Source: Callipepla californica brunnescens (taxonomy: Eukaryota > Chordata > Aves > Galliformes > Odontophoridae). Taken from it: 64,000 bases of DNA. Within the stretch, counting starts at the first letter, position 1, and every line of letters starts with the position of its first letter. The stretch lies in contig JALIRH010000097.1 of assembly GCA_023055505.1 (NCBI GenBank), positions 124,001 to 188,000 of the forward strand, written 5' to 3'. The position numbers and the translations under genes are program-made. Shown here in pieces: positions 20,687 to 29,609 of this stretch. The notes under the pieces were generated by a model, which did no database searches, was not told the origin of the DNA, and was given only the letters and a program-made list of their open reading frames with translations.

Positions 20687-20855
20687 GTGATCAGCTCGGG
20701 AGGTCTCTCCAAAGAGAGGGCCTCTCCAGGCAGCAGCAGTGATCAGCTCGGGAGGTCTCTCCAAAGAGAGGGCCTCTCCAGGCAGCAGCAGTGATCAGCT
20801 CGGGAGGTCTCTCCAAAGAGAGGGCCTCTCCAGGCAGCAGCAGTGATCAGCTCGG
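20687..20855 (-). repeat. 52-bp tandem repeat inside the ERV-B 5' LTR
   Basis: The same three-plus unit array as at 16912-17080, without sequence difference that I could see between the two LTRs. Confidence 0.9.
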
Positions 20856-20937
20856 GTAATTCCTCCGAAGAGAAACTCCCGCTTCGAGAAAATCCCTCGC
20901 AGAGAAAATCGCGCATCTTTCGTGGCTGCAGGACCCC

Positions 20938-20945
20938 TATTTTAT
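20938..20945 (-). promoter_or_regulatory. ERV-B TATA-like box
   Basis: Sense GATAAAATAGGGG about 270 nt into the LTR, followed by a GC-richer stretch where the RNA start would fall. Inferred from sequence only. Confidence 0.55.
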
Positions 20946-21214
20946 CTTCCAGATTCCTCCAGTCTACGTGACAAATCCCATGCTGCGAGCGTCTCCTGAG
21001 ATGGCTATCTCCGCACGGAGATGAGCACCAAACAAAAGAGTGTTCGGCGGCCATCGCTGCCAGTGTCTCCTGAGATGGCTATCTCCCCACGGAGATGAGT
21101 ACCAAACAAAAGAGTGTTCAGCGGCCATTGAGCTGCCGCTTATCTCTCTTTCGTTGCCCCAGGACGTGTTCATCAGCAAACTTTGAGTCAATGGCATTCC
21201 AATAGTCTCTTACA

Positions 21215-21600
21215 GGTACGTCAATTAAATCCATTTTTATCCAATCTGATGACTAGGATGTCATGTCGGACAGTGTCAAACACTTTGCACAAATCCAGGA
21301 AGATGACATCAGTTGCTTAACCATTGTCCACTGATGCTGTAACTACATTGTAAAAGACTACCAAGTTTGTCAAGCATGACTTACCCTTGGTGAAGCCATC
21401 AATCACCTCATCTTTATTTTCCATGAGCCTTAGTAGAGCCTTCAGGAGGATCTGTTCTATGATCTTGCCAGGCACAGAGGTGAGACTAACTGGCCTGCAG
21501 TTCTTTCTTTCTCTTCTTAAAAATGGGGGTTATGTTTCCCCTTTTTCTCAATGGGTCCCATGGACCTGTTCACCTTCAAGTTCTTTAGATGGTCTTATTC
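21215..21600 (-). mobile_element. Second CR1 LINE, right part (RT region)
   Basis: Begins with the duplicated GGTAC and continues the CR1 RT region in minus orientation (aaacactttgcacaaatcc, then gatcttgccaggcacagagg, then actggcctgcagttc). Right border is approximate. Coding frame broken. Confidence 0.85.
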
Positions 21601-21726
21601 AGTGTATTCCAAAACAAATCAAGCTATTAACCAGAAACAAATTGTTTTGCATATAAATACAGATCCCAGCATGACAATCCTTAAGCAGAAATACAGGTGA
21701 AAATGAACTACATTTTGATAGATATT

Positions 21727-22291
21727 TGTCATGGTTTTATGATTTTTGGCATTGGTATTCCACATCATAACATCATGTAGTGCATTAAGAGTTAAAGAGT
21801 TAATGCTCCAGCTCTGTGGATCATCAATAGTTATGGGTATACCTGTCTCAGAATAACTACATTCCCCAGAGGACCTTGTGATGTTTTGCATTTTTACGTA
21901 TTTCCGCTCAGAGGGAAAAGATAAAAACTGTCTGCAGTCATGGGACACTCTCTTTCCGTTGGGATCGACTCAGCAGTGGGTGCTCGCTGCCGTCTCGTCT
22001 TCAGCATTAGCGTAAGGCCTTCAGTTTATTGGACACTCTTTCTTGCTCATTTTATTTGATTTATTAGCTTCAATTCCGATTATATTGTATTATATTGTGT
22101 TATTTTGCTTTCTGATATCTTATTTAGTAAATTAGCTTTCCTCCTCAGATCGTTGCCTCTGTTTTGTTTCTAGTCCCATTTCCCTTTTCCTTTTTCCCTT
22201 TCCCCCTACCCCTTTCCTCAGGGGTGGGTCTGCGAGTGCCCCGCACCAATTGTCGTGGAACTGGGCCAAACCAGCCTGTAAACTGTTGTCA
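21727..22291 (+). repeat. Solo LTR of the ERV-A/D lineage
   Basis: Starts TGTCATGGTTTTATGATTTT and ends CTGTAAACTGTTGTCA, plus orientation. It shares the whole block order of the ERV-A and ERV-D LTRs: ATTCCACATCATAAC, AACTACATTCCCCAGAGG, CGCTCAGAGGGAA-AGATAAAAAC, GCGTAAGGCCTTCAG, and the TTAGTAAATTAGCTTTCC block. It is closest to ERV-D (shared GTTAAAGAGTTAATGCTCCA). No gag or pol is attached, and no clear 5-bp duplication was found, so it may be a recombined solo LTR or a fragment. Confidence 0.85.
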
Positions 22292-23476
22292 TTTTTTTGT
22301 TGTCTTGCATCCTCAGAATTTTGTAATTCACTGTCAGTAAGATAAAATATAAACAGGAATCTATTTCAAAAAACCCTGGGAAATAATCACTGACTTATTT
22401 GCATGGGTAAATATTAACTAAGAAGGAACTGAAAGTTTGTTTGGTTCTGGGTTAGAGACTGAGAACAATGCTATACACACCTGGAAATAACTTGATGGCA
22501 AATCAGTATTCCTGCTTGGCTGACAAATAGGGGATTTTGAAAGTGTTACTAGGTAGCAACCAGAAAAATATACCAGGATGACTTTCATTAGTCTTTTGGT
22601 GGATACTGTAGATACCTAGGCAGGTACACAGACCAGTGAATATCCAAACACAGCACTTTATACCTCTATATATACATTCACCCTATCAAGTTTACATATA
22701 GGGCTTTAACAGCATTGAGTTAGGATTGCTGTTGAAGGTACATCTGTCTTGAAAAGGGATTTAAAGAAAATCACAGCAGTCAAATAAAGTCTGAAATGGA
22801 GCAGAAATCAGCTCTGTCTGAAGGCAATATTTTCTAAGCTCTTTTACCCTCATGTATGCCATCGTGTTCCATATCACTCTCAAGATGTGCCAACAGGCTT
22901 ATGGCAAAGCCTTGGTCATTTGGCCTATGCCTTGCTCCCCATCCATGCATGCTGCAACTCCATGATGAAATGCATGTCAGTTCTCCTGACTGCTCACATC
23001 ATCATGGAAACTACTCTTGACAGGTGCCATGATAAGGAAATGCAACACTGATGGACAGTCTTTACGAACAGATGATCTGGCCACAGACTGTAACAGCAGA
23101 TAATCCTTAAAGAATTCAGTAACAGTGATGTTGGATCTGAATACTTTTGTTTCTCAAAACTACTGGATTTTGTCTGAAATATATTTTCCTTGGCTTGGTT
23201 GACATCCTTTGTTTCAACTCTTCCTTCATCCTTGTATCTGCATGACTGATATCATCATAAATATATATATAACTAGAAATTTTCATCAATGGCTTACAAA
23301 ATGTGAAAATTTCCAGAGGCCAGTACGTGGTATATTCAGTTTTCATAGCTCTGATAGAATTGGGAGCAGAAGATACATGTGGTGAAGAGATGAGCAGAGA
23401 AATAGTGGAATTTTTATTGCTGGTAAAATATAGGATTGGGATCAAATCTCCCATTTTATTATCAGCACGTGAATTT
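22292..23476. other. Non-coding DNA, no gene recognised
   Basis: About 1.2 kb without long frames, repeats or recognisable exons. A short (AT)n lies near 23263-23271. Confidence 0.45.
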
Positions 23477-23670
23477 CATAGAATCATAGAATTGTTTGAG
23501 TTGGAAGGGACATTTAAAAGTCATATAGACCAACTCCTCTGCGATGAACAGGGACACCTACAGTTTGGTCAGGTACCCAGAGCCCCATCCAGCCTGATCT
23601 TGAGTGCCGCCAAGGATGAAGTATCCACCACTTCTCTGGGCAACCAGCGCCAGTGCCTCACCATCATTTA
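23477..23670 (-). mobile_element. CR1 LINE 3' fragment
   Basis: TCATAGAATCATAGAATTG followed by gagttggaagggacattt and ccagagccccatccagcctg in minus orientation. Short and 5'-truncated. Confidence 0.88.
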
Positions 23671-24307
23671 ATCTACATTCTAACTGAATCAACTTTCTTT
23701 TTATCTTTTTTTTTTTTTTTTTTTTTTACAGCTAACCGGTGAATTTTTGGTATGAAAATACGGCATGTCAATGACTGCAGCAGAAGCTGTCACAAGCTGC
23801 AGCAAGATCATATCCAAAAAGTATTGCCTGGGACACAAGCCAAAGTGCATGAAAAGCTGAGGATTTCTCCACCATCTGATATAAACTACTATCAGCTACT
23901 CGAACATGACAGTAGCATTGGCCTAAGAGTTTATTAGACCTAAAACACAAACCCCACAAGATACAACTATCCTTCAATAGACCACATGTAGATACAGAAG
24001 AACCTTCAGACAAATGTACACTGATAGCCCCTATGAAAAAGACATGTGAGTGCCACAGGCTACAGCTATCAACCACATAGCCAAGGCCACACTCTCATGT
24101 GAACACCAACTTATCCTAGAGAAGAAAAACAGCCCACAGTTCTCCTTAATTTGTCAGTGCTACAGAACTATTGCAGTAAAAAAATCTGATTTTTCTACCT
24201 TTGTAGGCAAAGGTTAATTCAGGTTTTTGTTTCATTTTTTTTCCCCCCATCCAGTTGTCCTTGTTCATAACGTGAGTTATAGGATGACTATTTTATCATA
24301 GCTATAG
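23671..24307. other. Non-coding DNA with a poly-T tract
   Basis: Contains a roughly 20-nt T run at about 23708-23728. No gene recognised. Confidence 0.45.
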
Positions 24308-24312
24308 GCAGG
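24308..24312. repeat. Target-site duplication of ERV-C, left copy (GCAGG)
   Basis: GCAGG directly precedes the left LTR, and an identical GCAGG at 29412-29416 follows the right LTR. Confidence 0.9.
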
Positions 24313-24650
24313 TGTAGGGCAAATAACCCCAGGGAAAGCACTTCAAGGAAGTTAGTGCGAAAGGATGGTATATTTTTGGTAGGCTTTAAGTAGATGGTAT
24401 ACAAATAAATAGCAAAAAGAGATTGGCTCACCTTGATGATGGTTGAGGCTCGCCAATAACTCCACCAGGGAGGGATCTCCAACAAGAGATCCTTCCCTGC
24501 TGGTGGTCAGCCCTTAAATGGGGTCTTGGGAGAGGTGGAGTCAAACTCCACCCCTTCCAATCACACTCACTTGTGCCCCTGCAGCTGACTCAGGGCTTGC
24601 CTCAGGTGATCAATCAGTGGTTCAGGCCGTGATTCAACAGTTCCCATACA
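24313..24650 (-). repeat. ERV-C 3' LTR
   Basis: 338 bp and compact. Contains an interrupted inverted repeat (ggatctc...gagatcc, about 24473-24493) flanked by further complementary bases. The 5' LTR copy is at 29075-29411. Confidence 0.93.
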
Positions 24651-24663
24651 CTCCACCCCTTCA
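24651..24663 (-). promoter_or_regulatory. ERV-C polypurine tract
   Basis: Sense AAGGGGTGGAG directly precedes the 3' LTR, one base different from the ERV-A tract. Confidence 0.78.
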
Positions 24664-25120
24664 CGACATGAACCACTGCTTAAGTAATTATAGGTTGAGC
24701 CCTCCTTAATACAGAGACCCAATATATCGCAACGTTTTACATAATAACCCGTCGCGATGTGTATCGATGTAATCTGGGATGAGTGATGATCAGCGTACAG
24801 CTCGTGTTCTTCCTTGGGCCAGTGCTCGGTGGTGCCTACTGGAAGCACGCGGTCATGTTGTGCAGGTCCGTCCTACTCTTCATCAGTCCCAGGTAGACCA
24901 TCACCGGATATTGCACATGATCTTATAGCAACTCTGGAACTCTGCAGCATCATTTGGTTCCCTCCGGTGACTCATAGACTCACGGGGAGTAATATAGATG
25001 TTTCAAAGGTACCAAGAGGGGGAGGTCCACCCTCCAGGGTAAGATACAGGCCGTATTCCTGTCTTGGGTCAACACTTCAGCTTGTACAGGGGCATGCCCT
25101 GGCCGCCTGTACCAAACTTT
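24664..25120 (-). other. ERV-C region between integrase and 3' LTR, no env recognised
   Basis: About 460 bp after the integrase stop. A 93-residue frame (24848-24567) runs from here into the LTR; it is Cys- and His-containing in the middle (HIATGYYVKRCDILGLC) but matches nothing I know. No Env transmembrane motif as in ERV-B was found. It could be degenerate env or an untranslated 3' region. Confidence 0.4.
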
Positions 25121-26224
25121 TCAGCCCGATGTCTGTGGCTGCACAATTAGATCAGGCACTAGAGGGGGTGTCCTGATCTGCCACAGAGACATGATAGGGG
25201 TTCCTTTAGGAATAAAGACTGGAGTGTTGACCACAATATCAGTAGGCCATGTACCAATTACCGGAGGGACTACTGAACCTCCCACCTCCAACAATCTCCC
25301 CCAAGGTGCAAGTAGGCCACACCATCGTGGTCCTACCTGCACCTTCCAAGGCCATCTTATTTTATTGGTGCCTGGTTTTAGGTTCTCAGGGGCAGGGAGC
25401 AGAAGATTGTTCTCACGGCCAGTCTGAGGTCTTACCTCATTATCTGTACCTGTAATTTGGATCCTAAGTGGGGAGGCCCATGTCGTTTGCAACATTTTCA
25501 AGGCACTGGGTCTGCCATCTCTAGGTCTTTCATTCAGATCTCGAAGGGTTTCGTGGAGTCTCTTCATCCACCCCTGCAGAGACTGAGAGTCTGTCTTCAG
25601 GGCAGCCTTGAGAATACCATTATAACGCTCAATAAGGCCTGCCCCCATTGGATTGTATGGCAGGTGGAATCGCCACTCAATATTGTTCTCTTCTGCCCAG
25701 CGTTGTATCATTGCACCCGTGAAATGAGTCCCTTGGCCGCTCTCAATGACTTGTGGTGTCCCATAGGCAGCCATCAATCTTGTGAGCGCCTTGATAGTAT
25801 ATGCCTGGTTGGCTTCTGGTACTGGATAGGCCTGCATTAGCCCACTCGCGGTGTCAGCACAGGTTAGGGCATATCTCGCCCCCTCAGACCGAGGGAGGGG
25901 CCCAATATAATCAACCTGCCATCGCTGTAGAGGATTGTGTCCTCTAGCAAGATGGGCTGTAGTTTCAGGCAACGACCTCGGTCTCATTCTGGAGCAGGCA
26001 TCACAGTCTCTGCATGCTTGAGCTACGTCCGATAACTGTACGGGCAGTCCCCATGCTTTGGCAGCTGACCACATGGTCTTCTGTCCAGCATGCCACAGCT
26101 TCCGATGTAACCAGTAGGCAATGTTCTCAGATGGTGAGTTCTCAACCCATCTAACTCGGGCCAGTGTGTCGGCTTCATCATTTCCTGGTGACTGTAGGGG
26201 TCGGTGACCAGACATGGTAGACAC
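25121..26224 (-). pseudogene. pol: ERV-C integrase, with catalytic Asp replaced by Gly
   Basis: A 367-residue frame whose start overlaps the RNase H frame in another register, so it is the frameshifted continuation of pol. It shows the end of the RNase H connection, an HHCC zinc region (H.KLWHAG, then CRDCDAC), WQVDYIGP with the first catalytic Asp, and GLIERYN with the Glu. At the second catalytic position the sequence reads ESGQGTHF: residue 163 (codon at 25738-25736, GGC) is Gly where the family has Asp. A single base change would explain it. Even without the upstream breaks this integrase should be inactive. The C-terminal domain (about 250-367) looks complete. Confidence 0.85.
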
Positions 26225-26747
26225 GTACAGTTCTGTGTTTAACTGTATTCCATATGTCTAACCACATATCTTTACCCCAGATCGGTCGGGAGTGGATAGT
26301 CCAGTCCTGGGTAGCCCACTGTGCGATCCAAAGAGTGAGCCCCCGGTACACAGCCCAACTATCTGTGCAGATATTCAGGATACCGTCACCAGGTTCTTTG
26401 GTTATAACCATCCACACGGCCCGCAGCTCTGCCCACTGGCTGCTTTGACCATCCCGCTCTTCAAACCATATTGTGTCTGTGGCAGGATGGTATGCTACTG
26501 CTCTCCACTTACTTGGGTTGCCCTTGCTGGACCCATCCGTGTACCAGGCATCTTCAGGAGTGGGATATTTTCCTTCCTGGACAGGACTCTTCTCTGGCGG
26601 AGCAACCAAGGCTTGTTTTTGTGCATCACTGTGATACGTCACTGGGCCTAGAATCTTTTGGAGTTCTTCTTTCAATGGTGAGGAAGACAGACTACTCCTC
26701 TGGCTGAGATAGGCGACCCATCGTGCCACTGTCTGTGCTTGGGCCAC
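26178..26747 (-). pseudogene. pol: ERV-C RNase H segment
   Basis: 189 residues from the first ATG; in frame with the upstream RT segment and separated from it by one TAG (26789-26787). RNase H landmarks: YTDGSSKGNPSKW (first Asp), AELRAV (Glu), CTDSWAVY (Asp). At about 26205-26215 the frame shifts, and the remainder of RNase H and integrase continue in the frame starting at 26224. Confidence 0.85.
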
Positions 26748-26786
26748 CCCTGTCTTAGGAAGGTGGGTCAGATCTCTTACCCACTC

Positions 26787-28958
26787 CTAAATTGGAAGAG
26801 TGGTCTTAACTACGACTTCAGCCGTCTGGGTTATTGGCTCTACCACTTGCAATGCAGTATAGGCAGCCAATAGCTGTTTTCCAATCATACTATATCTTTC
26901 TTCTGCTCCATGCCAGACCTGAGACCAAAATCCAATGGGAGTCCGAACAGAACTCTGACGTTGCCACAGGCCCCAGCCAAAACCATCCTGAGTAACATGA
27001 ACACCTAATTCAGCTGGGAGGGTAGGATCGAATATACCCAATGCCTGGGCTTGTTTCACCGCCTGTTTTGCCTGCTGGAAAGCATCCTGTTCTGTTCTCC
27101 CCCAGTCCCATGATTGGCCCTTTTTTGTGAGTCTATACAAAGGTCTCAGCAGCTGCGCCAAATGAGGTATAAAGGAACGCCAGTATCCCAATATACCTAG
27201 AAATTCCTGCAGCTGCTTTGCTGTTGTAGGGACTGGAAATGCCTGAACCTTATCTATGATGGCCCTGGGTAGCGCTTTGGTCTTTCCTGACCAGACCACC
27301 CCCAGAAATTTTACAGACAGGCCTGGACCTTGCACCTTCTGAGGATTGATAGCCCATCCTCTTTCACCTAGGTAGGCAGTTAATGAATCTGCCGCCTCTC
27401 CTACTGCTTCCAGTGAGTCGGATGTTAACAGGAGATCATCAATGTAGTGATATAGGTTGACGTTATTATTAGGTTTCCTCCAATTAGCTAGGTCACGCGC
27501 CACCAAGTTATGACAGTATGTTGGTGAATGCACGTACCCCTGTGGCAGGACCTGAAAGGTCCACTGCCTGCCTCTCCATGTAAATGCAAATTGATCTTGC
27601 GATTCTTTGGCAATCGGAATACTAAAAAATGCATTTGCCAAATCCAGGACACAATGGTAGGTCTTGATTTCTCTACTCAGTGTGTCCATTAGGGAAGCAA
27701 TATTGGGTACGGCTGCATGGATGGGCGGCGTGACCTTATTTAATTCCCTATAATCTACTGTCATTCTCCATGTTCCACCCGACTTCCACACTGGCCATAT
27801 GGGGGAATTATATGGACTATGTGCAGGTCTTATAATACCTACTTTTTCTAGTTCCTGCACCGTTTTTGATATTTCTTCCTGCCCCCCCGGGAGTCTATAC
27901 TGTCTTACATTAGTAATCCGGTGTGGTTTTGGCAAACAAATGGGCTCATGTTTCGCATGGCCCCTCAATACTGTCTGTATTGCCCGGACACTAATGTACC
28001 TCTGTCGAAGTCTAAATTCTCCCACAGTTGTCTGGAGAGCCAGACCCCATAAAATGTCTATGCCCAAGACGTATTCTGGAACTGGGGCAATTGACACTTT
28101 ATACTCCCGGGGTGGGAGACGCCCAACCCCCAATTTCAGCCATGTTTGGGTGACCGGAATGGTCTGTCCCCCAAACCCACCAATCATCACTCTATTGCCC
28201 TTAAATTTTGTTGGGTCTCCATATATAATTGATGTTTCCGCACCAGTGTCTACTAAAGCCATCACCTTCTGAATATTTTTATCTGTCCAAAATATCTCTA
28301 ATTCTACATAGGGCCTCCGGTCACATCTGGAGGCCCTAAAGAGACCAAAGTTCTTCGTCACTCCATGAAGTTGGCTAGGTCTAAGTCTTTTACCACAGGT
28401 GGTTGTTTTTTGAGTTATGATTGGTCGGATCTCAAACGGATCCTCCATAGATGGAGCTTTGAGATCCGATTTAGAGATCTTGACTTCTGAAACATCCAGG
28501 TCCGCTACTTCAGGGACCTGGGTGTCTTCCACTGATATGGTACGTATTTGTCTTGTTGGCACATCTAGCCCAGGCTTTTTTGCTACTAATGTGCCCAACT
28601 GTTGTTCTAATTTCTCAATCTGCTCTCTTAATAACTGATTTTCAGATTCTATGTTTGTATTTGTTACATCTAATTTATGTAAAGCCATTATTAGAGGCCA
28701 AGCCACTGCAGAAGCGGCTAGCTGACGTTCTTTTGTAACAAGTATATCCTTATCTAGGCCATGAAAATAATCCGTCAGCCGGGCTGGAGAAGGAGAAACA
28801 CTGCCTGTAACCCGCAGGGGTCCCCATTTTTCAATAACAGTGGCAAGACCATAATAGGGTGACCCTATAAATCCTGGAATTTGGCCGGGAATTGTTTGGT
28901 CTAAGGGAATAACATTCTCCCCCTTGCCCCATTTGAAAAGGTTCCAAATGAAAGACAT
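26787..28958 (-). CDS. gag-pol: ERV-C fused short gag leader, protease and reverse transcriptase
   Basis: A 723-residue open frame from the first ATG after the leader. Residues 1 to about 95 are Gag-like N-terminal sequence and about 100-128 a coiled coil (NQLLREQIEKLEQQLG), then a linker. The protease has DTGA (Asp237) with a flap-like GGFGGQ. The reverse transcriptase has LPQGY, YIDD at 505-508, and the thumb/connection. A normal capsid (several hundred residues) is missing between coiled coil and protease with no frame break, which suggests an in-frame deletion fusing gag and pol. The frame ends at TAG 26789-26787, within the RT-RNase H connection; coding potential resumes directly after it in the same frame, so the UAG is a mutation, not a natural end. 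Confidence 0.85.
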   Translation of the reverse strand: MSFIWNLFKWGKGENVIPLDQTIPGQIPGFIGSPYYGLATVIEKWGPLRVTGSVSPSPARLTDYFHGLDKDILVTKERQLAASAVAWPLIMALHKLDVTNTNIESENQLLREQIEKLEQQLGTLVAKKPGLDVPTRQIRTISVEDTQVPEVADLDVSEVKISKSDLKAPSMEDPFEIRPIITQKTTTCGKRLRPSQLHGVTKNFGLFRASRCDRRPYVELEIFWTDKNIQKVMALVDTGAETSIIYGDPTKFKGNRVMIGGFGGQTIPVTQTWLKLGVGRLPPREYKVSIAPVPEYVLGIDILWGLALQTTVGEFRLRQRYISVRAIQTVLRGHAKHEPICLPKPHRITNVRQYRLPGGQEEISKTVQELEKVGIIRPAHSPYNSPIWPVWKSGGTWRMTVDYRELNKVTPPIHAAVPNIASLMDTLSREIKTYHCVLDLANAFFSIPIAKESQDQFAFTWRGRQWTFQVLPQGYVHSPTYCHNLVARDLANWRKPNNNVNLYHYIDDLLLTSDSLEAVGEAADSLTAYLGERGWAINPQKVQGPGLSVKFLGVVWSGKTKALPRAIIDKVQAFPVPTTAKQLQEFLGILGYWRSFIPHLAQLLRPLYRLTKKGQSWDWGRTEQDAFQQAKQAVKQAQALGIFDPTLPAELGVHVTQDGFGWGLWQRQSSVRTPIGFWSQVWHGAEERYSMIGKQLLAAYTALQVVEPITQTAEVVVKTTLPI

Positions 28959-29028
28959 GGTTAGTTATTGTATAAGTGTATATAATATATATATATATAT
29001 ATATATATTATATACATAGGTATATATA
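28959..29028 (-). repeat. (AT)n microsatellite in the ERV-C leader
   Basis: A run of alternating A and T (about 28981-29029), interrupted by ACATAGG, between the PBS and the ATG. The leader is only about 95 nt after the PBS. Confidence 0.8.
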
Positions 29029-29054
29029 TAAAAAGATATATATATATCTTTTTA
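29029..29054. repeat. Perfect 26-bp palindrome abutting the ERV-C PBS
   Basis: TAAAAAGATATATATATATC followed by its completing TTTTTA arm reads the same on both strands. Its right end touches the PBS at 29055. As RNA it would form a hairpin or a self-dimer site directly 3' of the primer site. Confidence 0.8.
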
Positions 29055-29072
29055 AGCCTGCCTGGCTCGCCA
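29055..29072 (-). promoter_or_regulatory. ERV-C primer binding site, tRNA-Arg type
   Basis: Sense TGGCGAGCCAGGCAGGCT lies two nucleotides after the LTR end. It matches the complement of the 3' end of vertebrate tRNA-Arg (ACG/ICG), as I recall it, at about 15 of 18 positions, including the first ten. Confidence 0.65.
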
Positions 29073-29074
29073 AT

Positions 29075-29411
29075 TGTAGGGCAAATAACCCCAGGAAAAG
29101 CACTTCAAGGAAGTTAGTGCGAAAGGATGGTATATTTTTGGTAGGCTTTAAGTAGATGGTATACAAATAAATAGCAAAAGAGATTGGCTCACCTTGCTGA
29201 TGGTTGAGACTCACCAATAACTCCACCAGGGAGGGATCTCTAACAAGAGATCCTTCCCTGCTGGTGGTCAGCCCTTAAATGGGGTCTTGGGAGAGGTGGA
29301 GTCAAACTCCACCCCTTCCAATCACACTCACTTGTGCCCCTGCAGCTGACTCAGGGCTTGCCTCAGGTGATCAATCAGTGGTTCAGGCCGTGATTCAACA
29401 GTTCCCATACA
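29075..29411 (-). repeat. ERV-C 5' LTR (promoter LTR)
   Basis: 337 bp. Sense features: TGTATGGGAACTG start, a TATA-like CATTTAAGGGC near 29270-29282, then the inverted repeat GGATCTCT-TGTT-AGAGATCC (about 29233-29252, perfect in this copy) with flanking CCAGCAGGGAA/TCCCTCCCTGG arms, and the CCCTACA end. Confidence 0.92.
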
Positions 29412-29609
29412 GCAGGTAATGAAGCAAGTGGACTGAAATGTTAATTACTTGGCAAATAACAATAACTAACTAGACTAACAATCACCAGCTGTTTTACAGA
29501 TGGAAAAACCTGGCTAAGCTCAGAGGCTCAGCACGTGGAGGCATTTGAGAGTATCTTCTCCAGCACAATTAGAATTAAAAAAAAAGCAAATACTGTTTAA
29601 TAATTCATT
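29412..29609. other. Short non-coding spacer, starts with GCAGG duplication
   Basis: 29412-29416 is the second GCAGG of the ERV-C target duplication. The rest has no recognised feature. Confidence 0.6.

Larger units (their letters stand above)
16466..21214 (-). mobile_element. ERV-B: gag plus env remnant, no pol, Ser-type PBS
   Basis: A 4.75-kb minus-strand provirus with two 974-bp LTRs that differ at only about five positions, so it is young. The internal 2.8 kb holds a PBS matching tRNA-Ser, an intact gag frame, an env transmembrane remnant and a polypurine tract; no pol motif is visible. Such a copy would need another element's enzymes to move. Family is unassigned; it is distinct from ERV-A in LTR, primer and Gag. 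Confidence 0.9.
20241..21214 (-). repeat. ERV-B 5' LTR (promoter LTR)
   Basis: 974 bp. In sense: TGTAAGAGAC start, a TATA-like GATAAAATAGGGG at 20938-20950, the 52-bp repeat array (20687-20855), and an AATAAA at 20341-20346 about 100 nt before the end. If these are the real signals, R is about 0.55-0.6 kb and U5 short. Confidence 0.93.
24313..29411 (-). mobile_element. ERV-C: defective pol-bearing provirus, Arg-type PBS
   Basis: A 5.1-kb minus-strand provirus with 338/337-bp LTRs (TGTATGGG...CCCTACA in sense) that differ at about five bases and one indel. A single gag-leader/protease/RT frame is followed, after an in-frame UAG, by RNase H, then a frameshift, then integrase. The capsid region of gag appears absent, and integrase carries a changed catalytic residue. 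RT motifs (LPQGY, YIDD) place it near ERV-A but as a separate family, with different LTRs and primer. It cannot supply its own functions but inserted recently, so it was probably mobilised in trans or decayed soon after. Confidence 0.9.
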
